Of a DNA stretch of 64,000 nucleotides, positions 17,384-25,276 are shown piece by piece. A program made the translations under genes and the position numbers. The DNA is taken from the NCBI GenBank assembly GCA_021325515.1, contig JAJPHC010000054.1, positions 62,001 through 126,000 of the forward strand, given 5' to 3'. Under the pieces are notes generated by a model. The model saw only the letters and a program-made list of their open reading frames with translations, was not told where the DNA came from and did not search any database. The stretch is from Acidobacteriota bacterium (GTDB lineage: Bacteria; Acidobacteriota; Thermoanaerobaculia; Gp7-AA8). How positions within the stretch are numbered: the stretch's first letter is position 1; every line of letters begins with the position of its first letter.

Positions 17384-18913
17384 ATGAAACGCGAAGCGAT
17401 TGTTTTTCTTTGTGCGGCGGCGTTGCTCGCCGCTTGTGGCGGCAGCGAGAAGAAGTCGGCCGGCGGCGAGACGGCGAAGGACACGCTGGTCATCGCGTTC
17501 GACGGCTCTCCCGCCAATCTCGATCCACGCGTCGGGACAAATGCATACGACGGCCGGATCTGGGACATGGCGGCCAGCGGACTGATCAAGCTGACTCCGA
17601 CCGGCGATTTCACCGGCGATCTCGCCGAGAAGTGGGAGACGCCCGACGACAAGACGATCGTCTTCCACCTCAATCCCAACGCGAAGTTTCAGGATGGGCG
17701 TCCGGTCACGGCGAAAGACATCAAGTACACGTTCGACTCGATGATGCCGGAGTCGTTCAATAGCCCGAAGCGGTCGGGCTATTCGGTTGTCGCATCGTTC
17801 GACGCGCCGGACGATCACACCTTCATCGTCCGTATGAAGGAGCCGAACGCCGGCATCTTCGACAATTTCCCCTTCCTCGCCGTGCCGCAGGGTGCCGACC
17901 CGAATGTGTTCGCACGCTCGCCGGTCCTCGCGGGGGCCTATCGCGTCGCGGAATTCAAGCCGGACGAGAAAGTCACGCTGAAGGCGTTCGATCAGTGGAT
18001 CGGAGGCAAGCCGAAGATTCCGAACGTCGTCGTCCGCATCATCCCCGATGCGACCACGCGCGTGCTCGAGCTCCGCCGCGGATCGGTGAACTTCGAGATC
18101 AACTCCGTTCCCTACGATCAGGTCGAGCAGTTCAAGAAGGACTCGAACTTCAAAGTCATGACCGCGCATGGCGGCGCGTATCAGTACATCTGCTTCAACC
18201 TTCACGATCCGATTCTCGCGAAGCGCGACGTGCGCGAGGCGATCGCGCATGCGATCGACCGCAATCGCATCGTGCGCGACCTGCTGCACGGTTACGGCGC
18301 CGTGACCGACACGATGTTCCCGCCGGGACACTGGGCGCGCGCGGAGAATCTTCCCAGCTACGGGTACGATCCGGCGAAGGCGAAGCAGCTCCTCGATGCC
18401 GCCGGCTACAGACAGAACGGCAACACGCCGCGCTTCAAGCTGCTCTACAAGACCTCGACCGATGCCGAGGCGAACCAGCAGGCGGAGATGATCCAGCAGA
18501 TGCTGAAGGACGTCGGCATCGACATGCAGATCCAGTCGAGCGAGTTCGGCACGTTCATGGACGATGTGAAGAACGGGCGCTTCCAGATGTTCTCACTGCG
18601 CCGCGCCGGCATCTCCGATCCCGACTTCTACTACACGATCTTCCATTCGAAGAGCCTCGCGCCGAACGGACAGAATCGCGGCTACTACGTGAATCCGCGC
18701 GTCGATCAGTTGATCGAGCAGGGCCGCTCGACGTTCGATCGCGCCAAACGGAAGGAAGCGTACGGCGAGGTGCAGAAGATTCTGGCGACCGATCTGCCGT
18801 ACATCTCGCTCTATCACCGCGACAACGTGGCGATCATGCGCAGCAACATCGACGGCTTCGAGATGTATCCATCGGGATTTCTCCTCTCCGTGCCGAAGAT
18901 GACGATCCGATGA
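17384..18913 (+). CDS. ABC transporter substrate-binding lipoprotein (peptide/SBP_bac_5 family)
   Basis: 509 residues. A lipoprotein signal ends in the lipobox LAAC, so the mature protein is anchored by the cysteine at about 18. Family 5 solute-binding features: N-terminal DTLVIAFDGSPANLDPR, the signature around DGRPVTAKDIKYTFDSM, and PLxQ-type C-terminal regions with DLPYISLYHRDNVAIM. These proteins bind oligopeptides, nickel or glycosides and deliver them to a Dpp/Opp permease; no permease gene is adjacent. Start at the ATG 17384 follows GAGGA with good spacing. Ends in a hairpin shared with the convergent barrel gene. Confidence 0.93.
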   Translation: MKREAIVFLCAAALLAACGGSEKKSAGGETAKDTLVIAFDGSPANLDPRVGTNAYDGRIWDMAASGLIKLTPTGDFTGDLAEKWETPDDKTIVFHLNPNAKFQDGRPVTAKDIKYTFDSMMPESFNSPKRSGYSVVASFDAPDDHTFIVRMKEPNAGIFDNFPFLAVPQGADPNVFARSPVLAGAYRVAEFKPDEKVTLKAFDQWIGGKPKIPNVVVRIIPDATTRVLELRRGSVNFEINSVPYDQVEQFKKDSNFKVMTAHGGAYQYICFNLHDPILAKRDVREAIAHAIDRNRIVRDLLHGYGAVTDTMFPPGHWARAENLPSYGYDPAKAKQLLDAAGYRQNGNTPRFKLLYKTSTDAEANQQAEMIQQMLKDVGIDMQIQSSEFGTFMDDVKNGRFQMFSLRRAGISDPDFYYTIFHSKSLAPNGQNRGYYVNPRVDQLIEQGRSTFDRAKRKEAYGEVQKILATDLPYISLYHRDNVAIMRSNIDGFEMYPSGFLLSVPKMTIR

Positions 18914-18917
18914 AACG

Positions 18918-18946
18918 CTAGTGCTCTGTCCTCGACAGAGCACTAG
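18918..18946. terminator. Perfect 12-bp hairpin between convergent genes
   Basis: CTAGTGCTCTGT (18918-18929), 5-nt loop CCTCG, ACAGAGCACTAG (18935-18946). It follows the substrate-binding protein gene by 4 bp and contains the stop codon of the convergent barrel gene. There is no T-run, so termination is inferred from position; it may be a dispersed repeat. Confidence 0.6.
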
Positions 18947-20451
18947 AACGCGTGCGTCGTGGCGATGCTCAGCACGCCACGACGCCGCTGCGGAGCGTAG
19001 GCGTAATCCATCCGGATGATGGCTCCGTCGTAGTGCGGAATCCCGATCCGCACACCGATGCCGAAATCGCTCTTCACTCGTGCGGCACCTGCGAAGCCTG
19101 CATCCGCAAACGCGGCGACGCCCGGCGAGAAGATCTGCAGCAGATCGCGCCCGAGATAGAGGCGGTATTCCGCGTTGAGCAAAAGGCGCCGGCTTCCTTC
19201 GAACGCGAAGTCCGGATACGCGCGCAACCCATTCCGGCCGTCGGCGAAGAACTGGACGTCGCGATCGAGCTTCCATCCGGCATCGGCCCGCAACCTCGCG
19301 ACGATCGCCTGCGGATGCCGCGCCGCCAGCTTCGCAACCGCACGCACGTCGGCGGAGACGACCTCATTGCCATCACCGCGCGCAGAGCCGGTGAGCTGTC
19401 CCGTGACGAATGCCGTCTCCCCCAGCCGAGCTCCATCGCCCAGCACGACGCGGCCTCGCCATGTCTTTGATGACACCGCGGCGTGAAACGCCACTGCGTG
19501 GCCGAGATTGAAATCCTGAACGCGCGAGTCGTCGATGTAATCGAGACTCAGCGGCGAGAAGCCGGCCGACTCGAAGCCCGCGTCGATGAAATGAAGATGA
19601 CGACTATCGGGCAGCAGGGCGCCCGAGCTGAATTCGTCATCCGTCCAATCGATGCCGGCGACGAGACGATCCGTGCGGTGCACCTCATTGCGGATGGCCA
19701 GCGCGCCGGCAACCGTAACCGCGCGATGCCGCTGCTCGAAGGCAGAGAGGATGCGGCCATCCTCGTAGATCCTCTCGATGCGCCGAAGATGGTCCAGCGC
19801 AATCGAACCCGTCCACGGCGTCGTGTACGAGAACTGCGGCCGCGTGATGGACAAGCGCTGCTCCGCACCATCCGAGTTGTCCGCGACGTACGCGTCGAGA
19901 TTCGAATAGGGGCCGAATGCCGCCGGGTCGCGATACTCGATTCCTCTCGCCGTCCGGTAGACGTCGCGATCGATCGCAAGTTCCAGCGACTCGGCACCGC
20001 CGAACAGATTCTTCTGTGACAAGGCGGCACTGAAAACCGAGCGGCCGCCCTCATTCGAAAAATCGCCCGTCAGATCGGTCGTCCAGGCATCCGTGGTCAC
20101 GACCGTGATGTCGACGACGCCGTCGTGGGGCGTGCCGGCCGTAACCAAAACGCTCTCCAGAGAGTCCAACTGCCTGAGATTTCGTTCGCTCTCCGCAAGA
20201 AGCACGGGATCGAAACGATCTCCCTCATGAAACAGAAGAAATTTTCGAATGAACGACGCACGCGTCTGCGCATGGAGCCGGTTCACCGCGCGATAGAACG
20301 CGCCGCCGCCCTCTGAGAACACCGGATGAGCGTCGATCGTGACACGGCCGACCCGCATGGATGCGGACGTCTCGAACAATACGGAAAGGAGAATTGCGAG
20401 TAGCGTGAGCGCAAGATAGCACTGCAGCGTGTCATACTGCGCGCACCTCAC
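18943..20451 (-). CDS. Omp85/BamA-like outer-membrane beta-barrel protein
   Basis: 502 residues. After a hydrophobic export signal (CYLALTLLAILLSVLFETSA) comes one POTRA-like segment (about residues 60-120, with FIRKFLLFHEGDRFDPVLLAESERNLRQL split across it) and then alternating strands typical of a 16-stranded surface-antigen barrel. The final residue is Phe (TTHAF), the signal recognised by the BAM machinery. It is shorter than BamA and has one POTRA, so it may be a two-partner-secretion or patatin-associated type rather than BamA itself. The GTG start at 20451 is only 17 bp from the divergent HAD start. Confidence 0.8.
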   Translation of the reverse strand: MRCAQYDTLQCYLALTLLAILLSVLFETSASMRVGRVTIDAHPVFSEGGGAFYRAVNRLHAQTRASFIRKFLLFHEGDRFDPVLLAESERNLRQLDSLESVLVTAGTPHDGVVDITVVTTDAWTTDLTGDFSNEGGRSVFSAALSQKNLFGGAESLELAIDRDVYRTARGIEYRDPAAFGPYSNLDAYVADNSDGAEQRLSITRPQFSYTTPWTGSIALDHLRRIERIYEDGRILSAFEQRHRAVTVAGALAIRNEVHRTDRLVAGIDWTDDEFSSGALLPDSRHLHFIDAGFESAGFSPLSLDYIDDSRVQDFNLGHAVAFHAAVSSKTWRGRVVLGDGARLGETAFVTGQLTGSARGDGNEVVSADVRAVAKLAARHPQAIVARLRADAGWKLDRDVQFFADGRNGLRAYPDFAFEGSRRLLLNAEYRLYLGRDLLQIFSPGVAAFADAGFAGAARVKSDFGIGVRIGIPHYDGAIIRMDYAYAPQRRRGVLSIATTHAF

Positions 20452-20468
20452 CTCCGCAGGATTTCTCG

Positions 20469-21143
20469 ATGCTATTCATACTGGATTTCGATGGAACGAT
20501 TGCGCCTCGCGATACGGTCGACGCGCTCCTGGAACGCTTCGCGCTGCCCGAATGGGAAGCGATCGAACAACACTGGGTTCGCGGCGAGATCGACTCCCGG
20601 CAGTGCATGAGCGCGCAGATCGCGCTGGTACGCGGCGACGAGGACTCTCTGCTCGAGTTCCTCCACGGAGTGGAGATCGACCCGACGTTTGCGGAGTTCA
20701 TCGAGTACGCGCGAACGATTGCGCGGCTGGCCGTCGTGAGCGACGGCCTCGACTACCCGATCCGGCATGCTTTGCGGAAGATCGAGCCTGCGATTCCGAT
20801 CTACTCCAACGCCCTTGGATTCCGGCCCGGCGGACTCGATCTGTCATTCCCCTACTCCGCCCCGGACTGCAAGGTCGGCAGCGGCGTGTGCAAGTGTGCC
20901 GTTGCCCGGTCGTTGAACGGCGGCGCCGGCTCGCAGGTGATTCTCGTAGGCGATGGACGCTCGGATCTCTGTCTGGCGCGCAATGCCGACTACGTTTTCG
21001 CGCGTGGCTCGCTGCTTCGCTTTTGCCAGGAGGAGAACATTCGCCATTCGCCGTTCGAGAGTTTTGCCGACGTGCTCGAGATCGTCCGCGGATGGGAAAC
21101 GGCCAGGGTAAGACCGTTCCCTACTGCGGCGAGAGTCGGCTGA
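20469..21143 (+). CDS. HAD-IB (MtnX/SerB-like) phosphatase
   Basis: 224 residues with the HAD motifs: DFDGTIAPRDTVD (nucleophile Asp at about 6), motif II in LAVVSDGLDYPI, and motif III/IV in ILVGDGRSDLCLAR. The KVGSGVCKCAVAR segment resembles MtnX-type 2-hydroxy-3-keto-5-methylthiopentenyl-1-phosphate phosphatases of the methionine salvage pathway, although no other mtn gene is nearby and SerB-like activity is possible. Cytoplasmic. Its last 23 bp overlap the convergent FecR-type gene. Confidence 0.82.
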   Translation: MLFILDFDGTIAPRDTVDALLERFALPEWEAIEQHWVRGEIDSRQCMSAQIALVRGDEDSLLEFLHGVEIDPTFAEFIEYARTIARLAVVSDGLDYPIRHALRKIEPAIPIYSNALGFRPGGLDLSFPYSAPDCKVGSGVCKCAVARSLNGGAGSQVILVGDGRSDLCLARNADYVFARGSLLRFCQEENIRHSPFESFADVLEIVRGWETARVRPFPTAARVG

Positions 21144-22059
21144 CGACCAGCGCACCGTGCGCACGCGTGACGCGCAGTCCCGCGGTCGGAGCGATCTCCT
21201 GCGCGGTTTCGACAGGCGAGAGCTCGCTGGTCGCACCGTGCATGAGCGTGGCTCGCGCGATTTGCTCCACGCCCTCTTCATAGCGCAGCTCGAGCCCGCT
21301 TTCATGAGAACAGTACTCGAGCAGCGCGGCCATCGACCGGCCCTCGATCGCGAATGGCGGCGCGATGGAGGCTGTCCAGCTCTCACTCCCGTCCGCGAAC
21401 GATGCGAGCTCCGCGACGCCGTCCGCAGCGACGTTCGACTCGAAACCCGACATTACGCGCACGTGGTTGGCCTTCGTCGAGAGATCGACGCTCCCTTCAC
21501 GCACGCGAACGGTGAGACGATCACGAACACGAACCTCGAATCGCGTCCCGATGTCGCGCACGCTGCCAAACGGCGTACGTACCTCCACGGCATTTCCGGC
21601 GCGGCCACCCGACTCGACATACAGCGCGCCTTGCCGCAATTCGACGATGCGATCCGACACGAACCGCAGGGTCGTGTCGTTGTCGATCCGGAGCGACGGT
21701 CCATCGATGACTCGCAGCGATACACGGCTGGCGGGTGATGTATGCAGCCATGCGCCCGTAAATACTTTGCCGCGGCGAAATGGAGGATCGAGTGGGCCGC
21801 GGGAGAGCTCGACGCTGGCGACGGGACTCGCGGGCACGAACGTCTCGGTCATACGCGGCATCACGACTAAGAAGAACGCTGCGACCGCGGCCGCTGCTGC
21901 CAGTGTTCCAACGGTCAGAGCCCGGCGCAGCGTCCGCCTCCGCACCTGCTGTCTCCACAGCGGGCGCACTGCCGTACGGATCCGTTCCTCACCTCCTGCC
22001 GGAAGCTCGGGACTCGCCGCAAGACGCAACAGCCGTTCGATGGTCTCATCCTCAGACAT
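21121..22059 (-). CDS. FecR-type transmembrane sigma regulator with C-terminal STN-like domain
   Basis: 312 residues. A short cytoplasmic N-terminus (MSEDETIERLLRLAASPELP) precedes a transmembrane helix (about 53-72, TVGTLAAAAAVAAFFLVVM), a FecR domain with VELRQGALYVESGG and VRTPFGSVRDIGTRFEVRV, and a C-terminal ~75-residue STN-like fold (FAIEGRSMAALLEYCSHESG). In Fec-type systems this protein binds the ECF sigma factor and relays a signal from the outer-membrane receptor. The start at 22059 is chosen because its ATG overlaps the sigma gene's TGA (TGATG), giving coupled translation. A longer frame to 22200 lies inside the sigma gene. Confidence 0.88.
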   Translation of the reverse strand: MSEDETIERLLRLAASPELPAGGEERIRTAVRPLWRQQVRRRTLRRALTVGTLAAAAAVAAFFLVVMPRMTETFVPASPVASVELSRGPLDPPFRRGKVFTGAWLHTSPASRVSLRVIDGPSLRIDNDTTLRFVSDRIVELRQGALYVESGGRAGNAVEVRTPFGSVRDIGTRFEVRVRDRLTVRVREGSVDLSTKANHVRVMSGFESNVAADGVAELASFADGSESWTASIAPPFAIEGRSMAALLEYCSHESGLELRYEEGVEQIARATLMHGATSELSPVETAQEIAPTAGLRVTRAHGALVVSRLSPQ

Positions 22060-22622
22060 CACGATGTCCTTCCCGCCAGTTCCGTGAACGCGTCGCGGAA
22101 TGCGCCGCGTGCGCGCGTCAGCAGCGACTCTGCTGCCTTCGGTGTCATCGCCAGGCGGCCGGCGATTTCCTGCACGCTCAACCCGTTCACATATTTCCAT
22201 TCCAGGGCCGAGGCGTAATGCCGCGGCAGATGATCGAGGACGATCCGGACCGCACGCCCGATCTCCTTCCGCTCATGCTCGCGATCGGGAGTGTCTTCCA
22301 GCGCCGGCAGCGACTCGAGCACGGCGCGAACATCGGGATCGTCGTCCGCGACCTCCGTCCGCGCGTCCTTCCGGACGGCGGCAATTTCGAATCTGGCGAA
22401 GCCGCACATCCAGGAAAAGAGAGGTGCCTCCCCTCGCCACGATTCGAGTCTCGGGATCACCTTCTCGAAGATGGTCTGAACGATGTCGAGCGCGAGATCA
22501 GCATTTCCTGCAAGGCGGCGATATGCAAATCGATAAAGCCGGGGGTAGTAGTCGGCGACGAACTGGTCGAACGCCGCTTCGTCCCCACGGAGAAGGCTGC
22601 GCACGAGTTCGCGATCGGTCAT
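22059..22622 (-). CDS. ECF-type RNA polymerase sigma factor
   Basis: 187 residues from the ATG at 22622 (an ATG at 22628 is also possible). Region 2: FDQFVADYYPRLYRFAYRRLAGNADLALDIVQTIFEKV, with the FSWMCGFARFEI region contacting core and -10. Region 4: LPRHYASALEWKYVNGLSVQEIAGRLAMTPKAAESLLTRAR. A short acidic linker (VADDDPDVRAVLESL) separates them. It would direct RNA polymerase to a small regulon, probably including the receptor upstream. It lies 45 bp after the TonB-dependent receptor and overlaps FecR by 1 nt. Confidence 0.93.
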   Translation of the reverse strand: MTDRELVRSLLRGDEAAFDQFVADYYPRLYRFAYRRLAGNADLALDIVQTIFEKVIPRLESWRGEAPLFSWMCGFARFEIAAVRKDARTEVADDDPDVRAVLESLPALEDTPDREHERKEIGRAVRIVLDHLPRHYASALEWKYVNGLSVQEIAGRLAMTPKAAESLLTRARGAFRDAFTELAGRTS

Positions 22623-22667
22623 CCTCATACGTGAGTGCGCGAAGGCGCGGAAATCCTTCGCGGCTGT

Positions 22668-24893
22668 TCAGAATTTCCAGGTCGCTGCAAATGAGGGAAA
22701 GATCGGCACCGGCGAACGCTCTTCACGGCGAACGCCGGGCGTTCCATCATTTCGGAGATACGCCGCCACATCCGTGATGCAGCAGACATTGTCGTGATTC
22801 GTCAGGTTGATCAGATCAAACGTGAGTGCCAGGTTCCCATGGCGCAGCGGGATCGAGCGCGACAGGCGGGCATCGGCACGAAACCATGCCGGCAGCCGGC
22901 CGCTGTTTCGCGGCGCCTGGACGAGCTCCGGTTTTCCGTCAACCAGTTCCGCGCGAAAGGGAGTCGTCGGCCAGCCGGTGTGCCACGACGCGGCGATGCC
23001 CGCATTCCATCCGTCGCCGAAGTCTGCATTGAATCCGCCGGCGGCCGCGTATGGCTGGTCCCAACTGCGAGGAACGTGGCGGCCCTCGATGGTGTCGATC
23101 GCGCGCGAGCTGGCGAAGGCCATCCACCAGCTCGAGGCGCGAGTCGCGCTTCCGGTCAGGCGCAGCTCGATTCCTCTCGCACGGCTCCGTTCCGGCGCCA
23201 CTCTCACGCGATCGTCCTGCGCCTCGGGAAAGACGTCGATCGGATTGAGCATGTTCTCGTAACGCGGACGCACGTGGAGCATCGGCTTGTCGAACGCCTC
23301 GATCCGCAACGTGACCTTTTTGTCGATTTGATGCTCGAAGCTGATCGTTCGATGTTCCCCCGTTTCCGGCGGAGCCAGACGCGTCACCCCATCTTCGACC
23401 TGCAATTCATTGAGGCGCTGCGACTGCGCATATCGCCCCCAACCGATGCGCAGATTCGAGTCGGGAGTCAGCGACCAGAGCACACTGAGCCGGGGGCTGA
23501 CTTCTTCGTATCCGCCGATCGACTGGCGATCCCACCGCACGCCTCCTTCTGCGATCACTCGCTCGGACAACTGAATACGATCCGATGCATAGAGTCCGAC
23601 CGTTTCTTCATGAGGACGGAGATGAACATCGACGCGCGTCGCGTTTCCCGAGTTCCTCGTGTAGTCATAACGGGCGTCCGTCGTCTTTGCGTCGAACCCG
23701 AACTTGATCTGTTGCAGAACCGCCAGCGTGGCCCGCCAGTCCTGTTTCACCTCTACGAAATTGAACGATCGCCCGTCGCTGATCCGCAGCGGATCGGAGG
23801 CCTCGATACTCCCTACGCGATCGCGCGCGAGACGGCCGACCGCGACGATGTTTCGGACGGACAGCGCGTCGTTCCAATCGGTGTTCGTCGTCAGCCAAAC
23901 ATGCACGCTGTTCTCTTCCGCGGCACTTCGATCCAATTCGGCTGCCTTCGTGTTGCGATACGAGAGGTTGTCGTACGCGGCGAGAAAGGTAAGGCCGGCG
24001 TTCGTACGTCCGAATCGGTGCTCGACCTTCCCGACCAGGTCATAGCAGTCCGTGTTGATCAGCTCCTTCGGTTTCGTGTCGAGATTGAGAATGACGTCGG
24101 GATACCAGGCGCGCGCCGTCAGGAGCCACTTCGTCTGCTGATCCGCGGACGCCCCCGCGGTCGTGAAGCGGCCGTTCATCGTCCCCGCCGAAATCGTATG
24201 TTGCTCATTCGACGGATTGAGCAGGTTCATGTCGATGACACCGCCCATGCGGTCACCCCACTCGACCGGAAATGCGCCGGTCATGAGATCGACGCGCCCG
24301 ATGGATGCCGAGTCGAGCGAAGAGAAGATGTTGAAGAAGTCCTTGAGGTGAAATGGCTCGCTCAACTCGAGGCCGTCGAGTGCGATCACCGTTTCATCTG
24401 CGGCACTGCCGCGGACATTGACGGTTGCCGAAGCGTCGCCGCCCGCGACACCGGGGAGAACCTGGATCGCGCGCGTCAGGTCTTCCACCGGATTCGGCAG
24501 GCGATCGAGATCCTCTCGAGATAATCCCTCGCTGGCAGAGGGCTCGTTCGTGATGCGAACGTGGCTCGGTATCACCACGATCTCTTCGCTGAAATGCGGA
24601 TGCGGCGGCGGCGGTGCCGGCGCCTGCGGTTTCGGCGCGGGCACGACGAGCAGTTCGTGATGCGCGCCCTCGACGACGCGCAAACCAAACGGCGCCAGAA
24701 TCGCCTCGAGACGTTTCCGAGGCGTCGATGGAGGGGGCTCCTGCTGCACGCGCATATCCGGCCGCACCAGGGCGCTGGTGTAAATGACGACAGGCAACCC
24801 CTCGCGCTGCAATTGTGAGATCGCCTCGTCCAACCTCAATCCGGCGAGCGAATGCAGTGCGAGAGTGAGAGCGAAGAGAGCCCGCGCCGCCAT
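22668..24893 (-). CDS. TonB-dependent receptor with N-terminal STN domain
   Basis: About 741 residues. Signal peptide, STN (secretin/TonB N-terminal) domain at about 18-85 (LRLDEAISQLQREGLPVVIY), a Pro-rich linker, a TonB-box-like EEIVVIPS, a plug with TRAIQVLPGVAGGDASATVNVRG, and a 22-strand-type barrel ending in Phe (TWKF). Imports a bulky ligand across the outer membrane with TonB energy; the STN domain implies that it also signals to FecR. Substrate unknown; plug features such as DGLELSEPFHLKDFFNIFSSLD do not settle it. GTG at 24896 or ATG at 24893 could start it; TATGAT lies 6-9 nt upstream. Confidence 0.92.
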   Translation of the reverse strand: MAARALFALTLALHSLAGLRLDEAISQLQREGLPVVIYTSALVRPDMRVQQEPPPSTPRKRLEAILAPFGLRVVEGAHHELLVVPAPKPQAPAPPPPHPHFSEEIVVIPSHVRITNEPSASEGLSREDLDRLPNPVEDLTRAIQVLPGVAGGDASATVNVRGSAADETVIALDGLELSEPFHLKDFFNIFSSLDSASIGRVDLMTGAFPVEWGDRMGGVIDMNLLNPSNEQHTISAGTMNGRFTTAGASADQQTKWLLTARAWYPDVILNLDTKPKELINTDCYDLVGKVEHRFGRTNAGLTFLAAYDNLSYRNTKAAELDRSAAEENSVHVWLTTNTDWNDALSVRNIVAVGRLARDRVGSIEASDPLRISDGRSFNFVEVKQDWRATLAVLQQIKFGFDAKTTDARYDYTRNSGNATRVDVHLRPHEETVGLYASDRIQLSERVIAEGGVRWDRQSIGGYEEVSPRLSVLWSLTPDSNLRIGWGRYAQSQRLNELQVEDGVTRLAPPETGEHRTISFEHQIDKKVTLRIEAFDKPMLHVRPRYENMLNPIDVFPEAQDDRVRVAPERSRARGIELRLTGSATRASSWWMAFASSRAIDTIEGRHVPRSWDQPYAAAGGFNADFGDGWNAGIAASWHTGWPTTPFRAELVDGKPELVQAPRNSGRLPAWFRADARLSRSIPLRHGNLALTFDLINLTNHDNVCCITDVAAYLRNDGTPGVRREERSPVPIFPSFAATWKF

Positions 24894-24902
24894 CACTCGG
24901 CG

Positions 24903-24930
24903 ATCATACTGCGGTCTGAGGATGTCTCAA
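24903..24930 (-). promoter_or_regulatory. Sigma-70-like promoter of the TonB receptor operon
   Basis: On the minus strand: -35 TTGAGA (24930-24925), 16-nt spacer, -10 TATGAT (24908-24903), 6-9 nt before the start codon. This is the most complete promoter I see in the window. Its -35 directly abuts the inverted-repeat element at 24931. Confidence 0.65.
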
Positions 24931-25141
24931 TCCTGAGCGAAGCGAAGGATCAACGAAGGCGCCGGGAAAACGGTTCTCGCAGGCCCTGCTCCCGAAGAAT
25001 GCGGCGCGCTATACCCTGGGTCTTCGTCGAGCGACAGCAACGGGTGCCAGATCCTTCTTCCCCGCCTTCGCATCCTTCACAAGTCAGGCCGGGAAGAACC
25101 GTTCTCCCGGCGCCTTCGTTGATCCTTCGCTTCGCTCAGGA
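24931..25141. mobile_element. MITE-like element with 47-bp terminal inverted repeats
   Basis: Arms 24931-24977 and 25095-25141 match at 46 of 47 positions in inverted orientation; they begin TCCTGAGCGAAGCGAAGGAT at the outer end. The ~117-bp centre has no coding frame. A smaller palindrome (CTCAGGATG / CATCCTGAG) overlaps the right end. No transposase is encoded, so it would be a non-autonomous or REP-type element. It occupies most of the 380-bp gap between divergent genes; the rest holds the receptor promoter and the aminotransferase leader, with GGAG/GGA before the ATG at 25277. Confidence 0.75.
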
Positions 25142-25276
25142 TGAATGCATCCTGAGGAATGACACGAAGGATTTTCTGCAGAACTGACACTTACCTCAGT
25201 AAGATGTGCGGCCGGTCTCGGGGGGGATCGTGCTTCACGGATTGTCCAAGCCCAGATTCAACGCACTGGAGATGGA

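Noticed and set aside
22794-24524. 576-codon plus-strand frame opposite the TonB receptor
   Set aside because: No domain or signal; the minus strand gives a complete TonB-dependent receptor with a terminal Phe.
24978-25094. Small gene in the centre of the MITE-like element
   Set aside because: A plus-strand frame crosses it, but it is compositionally unlike its neighbours, has no ribosome site and depends on the repeat arms for length.
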